Source: Amycolatopsis vastitatis
GTDB taxonomy: Bacteria; Actinomycetota; Actinomycetes; Mycobacteriales; Pseudonocardiaceae
Length of the DNA: 64,000 nucleotides
Direction of reading: 5' to 3'
NCBI RefSeq assembly: GCF_002234595.1
Contig: NZ_NMUL01000008.1
Location: 62,001-126,000 of the forward strand
Shown: positions 56,349 to 64,000 of the stretch, piece by piece
Layout of the letters: each line of letters opens with the position of its first letter
Numbering within the stretch: position 1 is the stretch's first letter
Program-made: the position numbers and the translations under genes
Notes under the pieces: model-generated
What the model saw: the letters and a program-made list of their open reading frames with translations, nothing else
Told to the model about the DNA's origin: nothing
Database searches by the model: none

Positions 56349-56884
56349 CGGCGGTGCTGCCCCTGCCGGAGAGCTTCGCGCTGACGTTGCGCGGCTACGA
56401 CCGCGAGCAGGTCGACGAGCGGATCGACGAGCTCCTCGCCGAGATCCGGCTGCTGACGGCCGACCGCGACGCGGCCGTCACCGAAGCCGAAAACCTCACC
56501 CGGCAGCTCGAACTCGCCCGCTCCGGCAACGCCGCGCTGCGTACCCGGCTCGACCGGCTGTGCCGCACGCCGGCCGATCCGGCCGCCATCAGCGACCGGG
56601 TCCGGCACCTCCTCGAACTGGCGCACGCCGAAGCGGACGGGATCGTCGCGGCGGCCCGGGACCGCGCCGCCGCGATCGTCCGGGAAGCCGGGGAGACCGC
56701 GGACCGCCGCGACGCCGACGCCCGCGCACGGGCCTGCCGGATCGTCGACGAAGCCCGGCGCCGGGCCGACCGCCTGGCGGCGATCGAGCGCCGCACCGCC
56801 GACCGGCTCCGGCGGATCGACGCCTTCCTGGCCGACGCCGAGACGCTGCTGGACGGGGAAACCCCGCTGCGCGCGATCGCCTGA
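56345..56884 (+). CDS. DivIVA-domain coiled-coil protein
   Basis: 179 aa. The N-terminus (FALTLRGYDREQVDERIDELLAEI, residues 11-34) matches the DivIVA/GpsB-like membrane-curvature domain. It is followed by heptad-rich helices up to residue 170, with a strongly charged Arg/Ala/Asp coiled coil (DRVRHLLELAHAEADGIVAAARDRAAAIV). Wag31-type DivIVA directs polar growth, but this protein is shorter and more Arg-rich, so it is a paralogue. The ATGA overlap with the DUF6292 gene suggests the two proteins work together. Confidence 0.82.
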   Translation: MTAVLPLPESFALTLRGYDREQVDERIDELLAEIRLLTADRDAAVTEAENLTRQLELARSGNAALRTRLDRLCRTPADPAAISDRVRHLLELAHAEADGIVAAARDRAAAIVREAGETADRRDADARARACRIVDEARRRADRLAAIERRTADRLRRIDAFLADAETLLDGETPLRAIA

Positions 56885-56965
56885 CTTCCCAGCGGGCGGG
56901 ACGGGTGGAAACGATCACCTTGACAGAACAGTGCGCCCGCCAACCCGGTGAGGCAGGATCGGGGG

Positions 56966-58372
56966 GTGACCATTGATCAGGCCGGGGTACCCGAAGCCCG
57001 TCCGGGCCCGGCGTTCCCCGAGCACGAAGCCCGCGTCGACGCCCTGAGACGGCAGCTCACCGCGATCGGCGGCGAAGCGACCGTCCGGCTGGCGAAACGG
57101 ACGTCGAACCTCTTCCGCTCCCGCGCCGCCGCTAAGCACCCGGGCCTGGACGTCTCCGGGTTCACGCACGTCCTGCGCGTCGACCCGGAGACCCGCACCG
57201 CCGACGTCGAAGGGATGGTCACCTACGAACAGCTCGTCGACGCCACCCTGCCGCACGGCCTGATGCCGCTGGTCGTGCCGCAGCTGAAGACCATCACCCT
57301 CGGCGGCGCGGTGACCGGGCTCGGCATCGAGTCCTCGTCGTTCCGCAACGGCATGCCCCACGAGTCGGTGCTGGAGATCGAGGTGCTGACCGGCGACGGC
57401 CGGATCGTCGTCGCCACGCCGGACAACGAGCACCGCGCCCTGTTCCACGGCTTCCCCAACTCCTACGGCACCCTCGGGTACGCGCTGCGGCTGCGGATCC
57501 ACCTGGAACCGGTGAAGCCGTTCGTGAAGCTCCGGCACGTCCGTCACCACGACCGGGGCAAGTACTTCGAAGCCCTGCGGGAGATCTGCGCGTCGAGCGA
57601 ACACGAGGGCGAGCACGTCGATTTCGTCGACGGCACGGTCTTCGGCCCGGACGAGCTGTACCTGACGCTGGCCACGTTCACCGACTCCGCGCCCGCGACG
57701 AGCGACTACACCTGGCTGGACATCTACTACCGCTCGATCCAGCGGCGCGAGACCGACCACCTCACCGTCCGCGACTACCTGTGGCGCTGGGACACCGACT
57801 GGTTCTGGTGCTCCCGTGCCTTCGGCGTCCAGCACCGGCTGCCCCGGCTGCTGCTCGGCCGCCGGTTCCTGCGGTCCTCGGTGTACTGGAAGGCCGTCGC
57901 GCTCGACCGCCGGTTCAAGATCGCGCAGCGGTTGCTGAAGCTGCGGCGCCTGCCGCCGGAAGAGACGATCGTGCAGGACATCGAGGTCCCGGTCGGCCGC
58001 GCCGCGGAGTTCCTCGAATTCTTCGAGCGGGAGATCCCGATCAGCCCGGTCTGGATCTGCCCGCTGCGGCAGCGGCCCGGCGACGTCCGCTGGCCGCTCT
58101 ACGAGCTCGACCCCGAAGAGCTGTACGTCAACTTCGGGTTCTGGTCGGCCGTGCCCCTGGCCCCCGGCGAGCGCGACGGCGTGCACAACCGGATGATCGA
58201 AGCCGAGGTGACCCGGCTCGGCGGCCACAAGTCCCTGTACTCGGACAGCTTCTACACCGAGGACGAGTTCTGGCGGCTCTACAACGGCGATGCCTACCGG
58301 GAGCTCAAGCGGGCCTATGACCCGCGCGAGCGACTGCTCGGCCTCTACGAAAAATGCGTCCGCGGCCGGTGA
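56966..58372 (+). CDS. FAD-binding oxidoreductase of 10-methyl fatty acid synthesis (BfaB/TmsA type)
   Basis: 468 aa from GTG 56966. A DIMINUTO/DHCR24-like FAD_binding_4 oxidoreductase: the FAD-binding LKTITLGGAVTGLGIESSSFRNG is at about residues 103-130, followed by GYALRLRIHLEPVKPFVKL and a substrate domain (LYELDPEELYVNFGFWSA, EFWRLYNG). In actinobacteria this enzyme reduces the 10-methylene acyl chain made by the adjacent methyltransferase to the 10-methyl (tuberculostearic) form. The gene order reductase then methyltransferase, 11 bases apart, matches the known bfa/tms pairs. The tmsC accessory gene is not seen here. Confidence 0.85.
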   Translation: MTIDQAGVPEARPGPAFPEHEARVDALRRQLTAIGGEATVRLAKRTSNLFRSRAAAKHPGLDVSGFTHVLRVDPETRTADVEGMVTYEQLVDATLPHGLMPLVVPQLKTITLGGAVTGLGIESSSFRNGMPHESVLEIEVLTGDGRIVVATPDNEHRALFHGFPNSYGTLGYALRLRIHLEPVKPFVKLRHVRHHDRGKYFEALREICASSEHEGEHVDFVDGTVFGPDELYLTLATFTDSAPATSDYTWLDIYYRSIQRRETDHLTVRDYLWRWDTDWFWCSRAFGVQHRLPRLLLGRRFLRSSVYWKAVALDRRFKIAQRLLKLRRLPPEETIVQDIEVPVGRAAEFLEFFEREIPISPVWICPLRQRPGDVRWPLYELDPEELYVNFGFWSAVPLAPGERDGVHNRMIEAEVTRLGGHKSLYSDSFYTEDEFWRLYNGDAYRELKRAYDPRERLLGLYEKCVRGR

Positions 58373-58383
58373 AAGGAACGAAC

Positions 58384-59649
58384 GTGACCCAGGAAAACAT
58401 CACCGTCGGTGCCGTGTTCGAGCGGCTGCTCGGCCCTCGTGCCGAGGTGAAGATCACCGCCTACGACGGCAGCAGCAGCGGCCCGGCCGACGCGCCGGTG
58501 GCCATCGAGGTGCGTTCGCCGCTGGCGCTGGACTACCTGATGTCCTCGCCCGGTGACCTCGGTCTCGCCCGCGCGTACGTCGCCGGCGCGCTCGAAGTCA
58601 CCGGCGACCTCTACACGGCGCTGCGTGCCCTGGCCACCCAGGTCGACCAGCTCACCCCGGCCGACCGGCTGTGGCTGCTGCGCAAGCTCGGGCCGCGCCA
58701 CCTGCGGGTGGTCAAGCCGCCGGCCGAGGAGCACCCGAGCCGGTTCCGGCGCGGGATGACCGCGCTGCGGCACTCGAAGGCGCGTGACAGCGAGGCCATC
58801 GCCAGCCACTACGACGTGTCCAACCGGTTCTACGAACTGGTCCTCGGCCCGTCGATGGCCTACACGTGCGCGGTGTTCCCGCACGAAGGCGCCACGCTGG
58901 AGGAGGCTCAGGCGAACAAGTTCGACCTGGTCTGCCGCAAGCTGGGGCTCAAGCCGGGGATGCGGCTGCTCGACGTCGGCTGCGGCTGGGGCGGGATGGT
59001 CGCGCACGCCGTCCGGCACTACGGCGTCGAGGCCATCGGCGTCACCCTTTCGCGTGAACAGGCCCAGTGGGCGCAGAAGAACATCGTCGCGCTGGGGATC
59101 GCGGACCGCGCCGAGATCCGCCACCTCGACTACCGGGACGTCACCGAGACCGGGTTCGACGCGATCTCCTCGATCGGCCTGACCGAGCACATCGGGGCCC
59201 GCAACGTGCCCGGCTACTTCCGCTTCCTGGCCGGCAAGCTCAAGCCGCACGGGCGCCTGCTCAACCACTGCATCACCAACCCGGACACCAGCGTCGCGCA
59301 CCGGTCGCGCGGCTTCATCGACCGGTACGTCTTCCCGGACGGCGAGCTGGAGGCACCCGGCGAGCTCATGACGGCCATGCACGACGCCGGGCTGGAGGTG
59401 CGGCACTCGGAGAACCTGCGCGAGCACTACGCGACGACGCTGGCCGGGTGGTGCGCCAACCTCGACGAACACTGGGACGAAGCGGTCGCCGAGGCCGGTG
59501 CCGGGCGCAGCCGCGTGTGGGCGCTCTACCTCGCGGCCTGCCGGCTCGCCTTCGAACGGCGCGAGATCGAACTGCACCACATCCTGGGGGTCCGGACCGA
59601 CAGCGAGGGCGGGATGGGCATGCCGCTGCGCCCCGATTGGGGAGTTTGA
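58384..59649 (+). CDS. Cyclopropane-synthase-type methyltransferase (BfaA/TmsB type)
   Basis: 421 aa. CFA/mycolic-acid methyltransferase family: [31 protein letters not shown] is the substrate-facing part, [12 protein letters not shown] (D197 onward) binds SAM, and the family Glu is in [11 protein letters not shown]. It methylates the cis-9 double bond of phospholipid acyl chains, giving a 10-methylene product for the adjacent reductase. The GTG at 58384 has GAAAGGA eight bases upstream. The assignment to the 10-methyl pathway rests mainly on the reductase neighbour; alone it could be read as a cyclopropane synthase. Confidence 0.88.
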   Translation: MTQENITVGAVFERLLGPRAEVKITAYDGSSSGPADAPVAIEVRSPLALDYLMSSPGDLGLARAYVAGALEVTGDLYTALRALATQVDQLTPADRLWLLRKLGPRHLRVVKPPAEEHPSRFRRGMTALRHSKARDSEAIASHYDVSNRFYELVLGPSMAYTCAVFPHEGATLEEAQANKFDLVCRKLGLKPGMRLLDVGCGWGGMVAHAVRHYGVEAIGVTLSREQAQWAQKNIVALGIADRAEIRHLDYRDVTETGFDAISSIGLTEHIGARNVPGYFRFLAGKLKPHGRLLNHCITNPDTSVAHRSRGFIDRYVFPDGELEAPGELMTAMHDAGLEVRHSENLREHYATTLAGWCANLDEHWDEAVAEAGAGRSRVWALYLAACRLAFERREIELHHILGVRTDSEGGMGMPLRPDWGV

Positions 59650-59749
59650 CCACCGGGGCTGGCCTCCCCGGCCCGGTAATGGAAGAATGGTCTTGAGACC
59701 GGGTGTCCGAACGGGGCGTCCAGGCTCACTACAAAGAGTAGGTATTGGT

Positions 59750-59953
59750 ATGGCTCAGGGCAGTGTCAAGTGGTTCAACGGCGAAAAGGGCTTCGGCTTC
59801 ATCGCGCAGGACGGCGGGGGCCCGGACGTGTTCGTCCACTACTCCGAGATCCAGGGCAGCGGCTTCAAGTCGCTGGACGAGGGTCAGCGCGTGGAGTTCG
59901 AAATCGGCCAGGGCCAGAAGGGCCCCCAGGCTCAGCGCGTCAACGTCATCTGA
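59750..59953 (+). CDS. Cold-shock-domain protein
   Basis: 67 aa. A single CspA-type OB fold with both RNA-binding motifs intact: [11 protein letters not shown] (RNP1) and [10 protein letters not shown] (RNP2), closing with [10 protein letters not shown]. It should bind single-stranded RNA as a chaperone. It has its own 100-base leader and a strong terminator at 59969-60002, so it is likely monocistronic even though it lies between lipid genes. The leader shows no thermosensor structure I can demonstrate by eye. Confidence 0.95.
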   Translation: MAQGSVKWFNGEKGFGFIAQDGGGPDVFVHYSEIQGSGFKSLDEGQRVEFEIGQGQKGPQAQRVNVI

Positions 59954-59968
59954 GCCACGAGGCACCCT

Positions 59969-60002
59969 AAGGCCCTCGCCCCCGACCAGGGGCGGGGGCC
60001 TT
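59969..60002 (+). terminator. Terminator of the cold-shock gene
   Basis: AAGGCCCTCGCCCC (59969-59982) pairs with 59989-60002 through 14 positions with one T-G wobble around a 6-nt loop, followed by TACTCGTTC. It begins 15 bases past the stop codon. Confidence 0.85.
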
Positions 60003-60280
60003 ACTCGTTCCCGCCGGCCCGCGTCTCTCGGCCACCCCGCGTCTCTCGGCCACACTGCGGATTCACAACGGTCAGGTAACGTAGGACGGGTACGAGCGCA
60101 TCCCCCGTATGCCGGCGTCCGGCCGGCCTCACTTTCGCACCGTGGCCTCGAGGCCGATCGCCGGCAGGAGCGGCGACCCGCCCGGCCGCCTCCAGACCGC
60201 TGACCGCCGGGTGTTTCCCGCCCCCGGCCTTCCGCGCCCGGCTCGGTCCGGCGCGGCGTAGACCTCGAATCGAGTAGTGC
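60003..60280. other. Intergenic region before the desaturase
   Basis: No gene is supported. It starts with a perfect 18-bp tandem duplication (CCCGCGTCTCTCGGCCAC at 60018-60035 and 60036-60053) just after the cold-shock terminator. GGCCTCGAGGCC (60143-60154) is a palindrome. The desaturase promoter should lie here, but no convincing -35/-10 pair was found. Confidence 0.45.
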
Positions 60281-61213
60281 ATGACCGCCTCCGTGAAGGC
60301 AGCCCCTCCGGCTCCGAAACCCGTGCTCTCGGGCAAGCAGACGATCCCCGAACTCATCACCATCCGCACGTTCCTGCTCGTCCCCTTCCTCGCGCTCGCC
60401 GTCGCCGTCCCGGTGTTCTGGGGGTGGGGCGTCAGCTGGCTCGACCTGACGATCGGCGGCGCGTTCTTCGTGGTGTCGACGCTCGGGGTGACCGTCGGTT
60501 ACCACCGCTACTTCACCCACGGCTCGTTCCGCGCGAAGCGGGCACTCCGGATCGCGCTGGCCATCGCCGGCGGCCTCGCGGCGCAGGGCCCGGTGATCGG
60601 CTGGGTCGCCGACCACCGCCGTCACCACGCCTTCTCCGACCGGGACGGCGACCCGCACTCGCCGTGGCTGTTCGGGACGTCCCCGGTGGCGCTGGCCCGC
60701 GGCTTCTGGCACGCGCACATGGGCTGGCTCTTCGGCCGCGACAAGACCAACGTCGAGCGGTTCGCCCCCGACCTGGCCGCCGACCGCGACCTGCGCGTCG
60801 TCGACCGGCTCTTCCCGGTGTGGGTCGTGGTGAGCCTGCTGCTGCCGCCGTTGCTCGGCGGGCTGATCACCCTCTCGTGGTGGGGCGCGCTGACGGCGTT
60901 CCTCTGGGCGGGCCTGGCCCGGATCTCCTTCCAGCACCACGTGACGTGGTCGGTGAACTCGGTCTGCCACATGATCGGCGAGCGCCCGTTCGCCAGCCGG
61001 GACCGCTCGGCGAACTTCTGGCCGCTGGCCATCCTGTCGATGGGCGAGTCCTGGCACAACACCCACCACGCGGACCCGACATCGGCCCGCCACGGCGTGC
61101 TGCGCGGCCAGATCGACATCTCCGCCCGGGTCATCTGGGTGTTCGAGAAGCTGGGCTGGGCGTGGAACGTGCGCTGGCCGACGGCGAAGCGGCTGGCCGC
61201 GCTCGCCCGCTGA
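60281..61213 (+). CDS. Membrane fatty acid desaturase (acyl-CoA delta-9 type)
   Basis: 310 aa. The three histidine boxes are intact: HRYFTH (H75-H80), HRRHH (H112-H116) and HNTHH (H259-H263), between four membrane helices, as in stearoyl-CoA desaturases such as DesA3 of mycobacteria. It should introduce a cis-9 double bond using a di-iron centre and reducing partners not encoded here. It lies about 630 bases downstream of the 10-methyl methyltransferase, whose substrate is a cis-9 acyl chain, so the two may form one pathway; this is inference. Confidence 0.9.
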   Translation: MTASVKAAPPAPKPVLSGKQTIPELITIRTFLLVPFLALAVAVPVFWGWGVSWLDLTIGGAFFVVSTLGVTVGYHRYFTHGSFRAKRALRIALAIAGGLAAQGPVIGWVADHRRHHAFSDRDGDPHSPWLFGTSPVALARGFWHAHMGWLFGRDKTNVERFAPDLAADRDLRVVDRLFPVWVVVSLLLPPLLGGLITLSWWGALTAFLWAGLARISFQHHVTWSVNSVCHMIGERPFASRDRSANFWPLAILSMGESWHNTHHADPTSARHGVLRGQIDISARVIWVFEKLGWAWNVRWPTAKRLAALAR

Positions 61214-61230
61214 CGGACACGGTTGTAAGA

Positions 61231-61270
61231 AGGGGCACCGTCCCGGCTTCAAGGCCGGGAAGGTGCCCCT
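61231..61270. terminator. Bidirectional terminator between desaturase and GH10
   Basis: AGGGGCACCGTCCCGGC (61231-61247) pairs with 61254-61270 with one mismatch around a 6-nt loop. It lies 17 bases past the desaturase stop and 12 before the stop of the convergent GH10 gene. Confidence 0.85.
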
Positions 61271-61282
61271 CATGACGTCGGA

Positions 61283-62299
61283 TCAGGGGTTGAGCCGGTA
61301 GTAGGCCGGCTTCGGGTGCAGGTTCTCGTCGAAGAGGCAGGCCGCGCCTTCGCCGGGGAACACGTCCGGGACCCACGAGTGCCGGTCCGTGAAGCCCCAC
61401 GTCGTGAACTCGACGCAGCGCGACACCGCGTGGCAGCCGTCCCACAGCTGACCGAAGTAGCTCGCCTGGGTGGCGAGCTTCGCCGCGTCGGGCGGGGTCG
61501 GGATCCGGACGTCCGCCTCCGTGACCGCGGTTTCCACGCCGATCCTGGCGAAGCGGGCCAGGTTCTCGCGGTACTGCCCCGGGAAGCCGTACTGGATCGA
61601 CAGGTGCCCCTGGATGCCGACGCCGTCGATCGGCACGCCCTGCCGCCGCAGCGTCTTCACCAGGTCGTACACCGCGTCGCTCTTCGGGTTGACCCCTTCG
61701 ATGTTGTAGTCGTTGATGTACAGCTTCGCACCGGGGTCGGCCGCGTGCGCCCAGCGGAAGACGTCGGCGACGAAGCCGTCCCCGAGCTTCTGCCGGAACA
61801 CCGTGTCACGCCGCGTGCCGTCCTCGTTGAAGATCTCGTTGACGACGTCCCAGGCGCGGATCTTCCCCCTGTACCGCTTGACTTCCGTGAAGATGTGGTC
61901 GCGCAGGACGCGCCGCAGCTCGTCGGCGGGCAGCGCGGCCACCCAGTCCGGCAGCTGGGAGTGCCAGACCAGCGTGTGGCCGCGGACCGTCTTGTGGGTC
62001 CGCTGGGCGTACCGGACGATCGCGTCCGCACCCGACCAGTCGTACTGGCCCCGGACGGCTTCGACGGTGCCCCACTTCATCTCGTTCTCGGGCGTCACGT
62101 TGTCGAATTCCCGCGTGAGCACGGCCCGGTAATCGCTTTCCGAAGCCAGATAGGTCGCGGCCACCGCGCTGCCGACGTAACGGTTGGTGACGTTTTTCAG
62201 CGGAACCGAGGCCGCTGCCGCAGGTGCCTGCCACGCGGCAATACCCATAGCGACCACAACCGCCATCAAGGCACGTTTTTTCGGAATTCTTCTGAGCAT
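61283..62299 (-). CDS. Secreted GH10 endo-beta-1,4-xylanase
   Basis: 338 aa. A Sec signal peptide (residues 1-30, ending APAAAASV) precedes a complete GH10 barrel. Catalytic acid/base is E155 in DVVNEIFNE and the nucleophile E261 is in VTEADVRI, where most family members have TELD. Substrate-site residues HTLVWHSQ and WGFTDRHSW are intact. No carbohydrate-binding module is present. The ATG at 62299 has GGAGGG five bases upstream. The divergent LacI regulator and the operator between them suggest sugar-dependent control. Confidence 0.94.
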   Translation of the reverse strand: MLRRIPKKRALMAVVVAMGIAAWQAPAAAASVPLKNVTNRYVGSAVAATYLASESDYRAVLTREFDNVTPENEMKWGTVEAVRGQYDWSGADAIVRYAQRTHKTVRGHTLVWHSQLPDWVAALPADELRRVLRDHIFTEVKRYRGKIRAWDVVNEIFNEDGTRRDTVFRQKLGDGFVADVFRWAHAADPGAKLYINDYNIEGVNPKSDAVYDLVKTLRRQGVPIDGVGIQGHLSIQYGFPGQYRENLARFARIGVETAVTEADVRIPTPPDAAKLATQASYFGQLWDGCHAVSRCVEFTTWGFTDRHSWVPDVFPGEGAACLFDENLHPKPAYYRLNP

Positions 62300-62326
62300 C
62301 TTCGCCCTCCGCAGAACAATGGGGAA

Positions 62327-62339
62327 TCGAAAGTTTCGA
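62327..62339. promoter_or_regulatory. LacI-type operator of the xylan module
   Basis: TCGAAAGTTTCGA is a perfect 13-bp palindrome of the CGAAA-TTTCG type used by xylan and cellulose LacI regulators of actinomycetes. Further GTTTC/GAAAC half-sites lie between 62341 and 62360, before the LacI ATG. Confidence 0.7.
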
Positions 62340-62378
62340 GCGTTTCGTTTCAGGTTTCGATGTTCTAGAATCTCCTTC

Positions 62379-63440
62379 ATGACAACGAGGTCTGACAATC
62401 TCGAACCGACCGCGTCCCGGGTGACCATCGCCCGGATCGCCGCCGAGACCGGCGTTTCCGTGCCGACCGTATCGAAAGTGTTGAACGGCCGTCCCGACGT
62501 CGCCGAAACCACCCGCGCCCGCGTCGAGGCAGTCATCGGTAAATACGGCTACCGGCGCCGGGCCGACGAACGGTCCCGCCGTTCTCGCCTGTTGGAACTG
62601 ATGTTCCACGAACTCGAAAGCACCTGGGCGCTGGAAATCATCCGCGGGGTCGAGTGCGTCGCCCGGGAAAACGGAATGGCGGTCGTCCTCGCGGAATCGT
62701 CGGGGCGGCACACGCCCGGCCAGAGCTGGCTGGAAAGCGTGCTCGCCCGCCGCCCGGTCGGCATCGTTTCGGTCTGCTCGGACTTCACCGGCGGGCAGCT
62801 GGCCAAGCTGCGTGCCCGTGACATCCCGCTGGTCGTCGTCGACCCGGCGGGCGCGCCCGGTCCGGAGACGCCCTCGATCGGGGCCACGAACTGGCAGGGC
62901 GGGCTGACCGCCACCCGGCACCTCGTGGAGCTGGGCCACCGCCGGATCGCGATGATCGGCGGGCCGGAAGGGGTGCTGTGCAGCCGGGCCCGGATCGACG
63001 GCTACCGCACGGCACTGGAGACGGCCGGGCTGGCGTTCGACCCGGCGCTGGTGCGCCGCGGCGACTTCCACGTCCGGTCCGGCTACCGGGAGCTGGCATC
63101 ACTGCTCACCCTCCCCGACCGGCCGACGGCGGTGTTCGCCGGCAGCGACCTGCAGGCACTCGGCGTGTACGAGGCCGCGCGCGACGCGGGGCTGCGCATC
63201 CCGGACGACCTTTCGGTGGTGGGTTTCGACGACCTGCCGATCGCCCGCTGGCTGACCCCGGAGCTGACGACGATCCGCCAGCCCCTGCAGGAGATGGCGG
63301 CGGCCGGTGCCCGGCTGGCGATTTCGCTGGCCCGCGGAGTCGACCCGGAGAGCCACCGGCTGGAGCTGGCGACGAGCCTGGTGATCCGGCACAGCACCGC
63401 GGCGCCGGCCCACCAGGCCTACCGGGCGCTGACGGGCTGA
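62379..63440 (+). CDS. LacI-family regulator of the xylan module
   Basis: 353 aa. The helix-turn-helix is VTIARIAAETGVSVPTVSKVLNGR (residues 15-38) with the hinge at VAETTRARVEAVIG, followed by the sugar-binding domain (LLELMFHELESTWALEIIRGVE, AVFAGSDLQALGVYEAA, VVGFDDLPIARW). It is the sort of regulator that represses xylanases until xylose or xylobiose binds. Divergent from GH10, with the dyad in the 79-base gap. The start ATG is 62379; no strong ribosome binding site is visible. Confidence 0.9.
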   Translation: MTTRSDNLEPTASRVTIARIAAETGVSVPTVSKVLNGRPDVAETTRARVEAVIGKYGYRRRADERSRRSRLLELMFHELESTWALEIIRGVECVARENGMAVVLAESSGRHTPGQSWLESVLARRPVGIVSVCSDFTGGQLAKLRARDIPLVVVDPAGAPGPETPSIGATNWQGGLTATRHLVELGHRRIAMIGGPEGVLCSRARIDGYRTALETAGLAFDPALVRRGDFHVRSGYRELASLLTLPDRPTAVFAGSDLQALGVYEAARDAGLRIPDDLSVVGFDDLPIARWLTPELTTIRQPLQEMAAAGARLAISLARGVDPESHRLELATSLVIRHSTAAPAHQAYRALTG

Positions 63441-63452
63441 GCGAGGCAGCCC

Positions 63453-63477
63453 GGCGGCCGGCCGCCGGCCGGCCGCC
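63453..63477. terminator. GC-only palindrome between LacI and GH115 genes
   Basis: The 25-base run starting GGCGGCCGGCCGCC is self-complementary apart from its centre and includes a perfect 14-bp palindrome. It lies 12 bases past the LacI stop, in the convergent gap with the GH115 gene, so bidirectional termination is likely. Confidence 0.6.
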
Positions 63478-63511
63478 GCGGAACCACGCCCGGTCGCCGG
63501 CCGCAAGCCGC

Positions 63512-64000
63512 TCACCAGGGCCATCGCACGCTCTCCGGCGGCCCGAGGTAGCTCGCCCGCAGACCGCCCGTGTCGACCACCAGCTTCTGCACGATCACCG
63601 CCGGGTCGACCATCCAGAACTTCAGCACGTGCGGGCCCGGCGCCGTGACGACGTGGCGCGTCGAGGTCAGGTTCACGTTGTCCGAAGTGGTCCGCTCCCA
63701 CTGGCGGTTCATCGAGGTGTCGTCGGCACCCGTGGCCTTCGTGATGTTCACGACCTGCGGTTCGGCGTCATCGAACGAGACCGCGTACCTCAGCCCGTCG
63801 CCCGGCAGCACGTTGCTGCGCGGGGAAAGGTACGCCCACACCGTGACCGGCCCCGTCGTGAACAGCGTCATCCGGTACTCCAGCCGCGGCCCGGCCCCCG
63901 GCGCCCGGCTCGCCGCCGTCACCGGGAACGGGGTCATGCCCGCGCCGGTCCGGCCGATGTCCGGGATGCGCCGCCACGAGACGTCCGCCGCGCCGATGTT
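63512..64000 (-). CDS. C-terminal part of a GH115 xylan alpha-glucuronidase (cut by the window)
   Basis: 162 residues are visible; the gene continues beyond base 64000. The segment FTTGPVTVWAYLSPRSNVLP and the end (FWMVDPAVIVQKLVVDTGGLRASYLGPPES) match the C-terminal beta-sandwich domain of GH115 enzymes. These remove methylglucuronic acid from xylan. Together with the nearby GH10 and LacI genes it makes a xylan-use module. The catalytic domain is outside the window, so intactness cannot be judged. Confidence 0.82.
   Translation of the reverse strand, partial: NIGAADVSWRRIPDIGRTGAGMTPFPVTAASRAPGAGPRLEYRMTLFTTGPVTVWAYLSPRSNVLPGDGLRYAVSFDDAEPQVVNITKATGADDTSMNRQWERTTSDNVNLTSTRHVVTAPGPHVLKFWMVDPAVIVQKLVVDTGGLRASYLGPPESVRWPW

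Noticed and set aside
58384..59649. Plain cyclopropane fatty acid synthase
   Set aside because: Possible by fold, but the adjoining FAD reductase in the known order makes the 10-methyl pathway the better reading.
59650..59749. RNA thermosensor in the cold-shock leader
   Set aside because: The 100-base leader shows no long-range pairing I could establish by eye; a folding calculation would be needed.

Overview
The window is 64 kb of very GC-rich DNA with GTG and TTG starts, 4-bp start/stop overlaps, Lsr2, SARP, ANTAR and DUF6292 genes. This points to an actinomycete, most likely a Pseudonocardiales chromosome close to Amycolatopsis (inference from gene content and style, not from a search). 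I support 54 protein genes, the last one cut by the window edge. I saw no rRNA, tRNA, CRISPR array, transposase or phage gene.

Layout. 0.2-6.2 kb: lsr2, an LCMT-type methyltransferase, SOS-controlled dinB, a Cys-rich protein, a 2H phosphoesterase, then a three-gene operon xre / ImmA-IrrE-type peptidase / 7TM-like membrane protein. 6.4-13.9 kb: AraC regulator, VOC protein, a large secreted GH31 enzyme with two inserted CBM-like modules, a DinB/DUF664 protein and a membrane protein + NarL-type two-component pair. 13.9-26.2 kb: a complete L-rhamnose locus (rhaT-P-Q-S ABC uptake, rhaM, rhaI, fused aldolase/dehydrogenase, a second isomerase, rhaB) read leftwards from one promoter and faced by its LacI-type regulator. 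26.2-39 kb: Tat-exported GH2, DUF488, a 993-aa SARP regulator, PLD-like exoprotein, small membrane protein, secreted M1 peptidase, GNAT, MmcQ, fructosamine kinase and HNH lipoprotein. 39-44.7 kb: a low-complexity membrane protein, a pyruvate-oxidase-type enzyme with divergent LysR, ChaA antiporter and a VOC protein. 44.9-51.9 kb: an ANTAR-GAF-PAS-PP2C phosphatase translationally coupled to a Nik1-type hybrid kinase with eight HAMP-type units. 52-56.9 kb: CorA, S9 peptidase, two divergent DUF6292 paralogues and a DivIVA-like protein. 57-61.2 kb: a lipid group, namely 10-methyl fatty acid reductase and methyltransferase, cold-shock protein and stearoyl-type desaturase. 61.3-64 kb: a xylan module of GH10, LacI regulator and GH115 (partial).

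The least explained signals are non-coding. At 7746-7849 and 44747-44892 there are two arrays of different sequence but identical architecture: short palindromes repeated every 21 bp and folded around one exact dyad axis. A third, smaller palindrome made of palindromes (32283-32335) contains the stop codon of the SARP gene. These look like a class of 3'-end elements defined by geometry rather than sequence. Other regulatory sites I can point to are a LexA box touching the dinB start, LacI-type operators at the rhamnose and xylan loci, paired dyads between the DUF6292 genes, and 11-bp-period direct repeats before the SARP gene.
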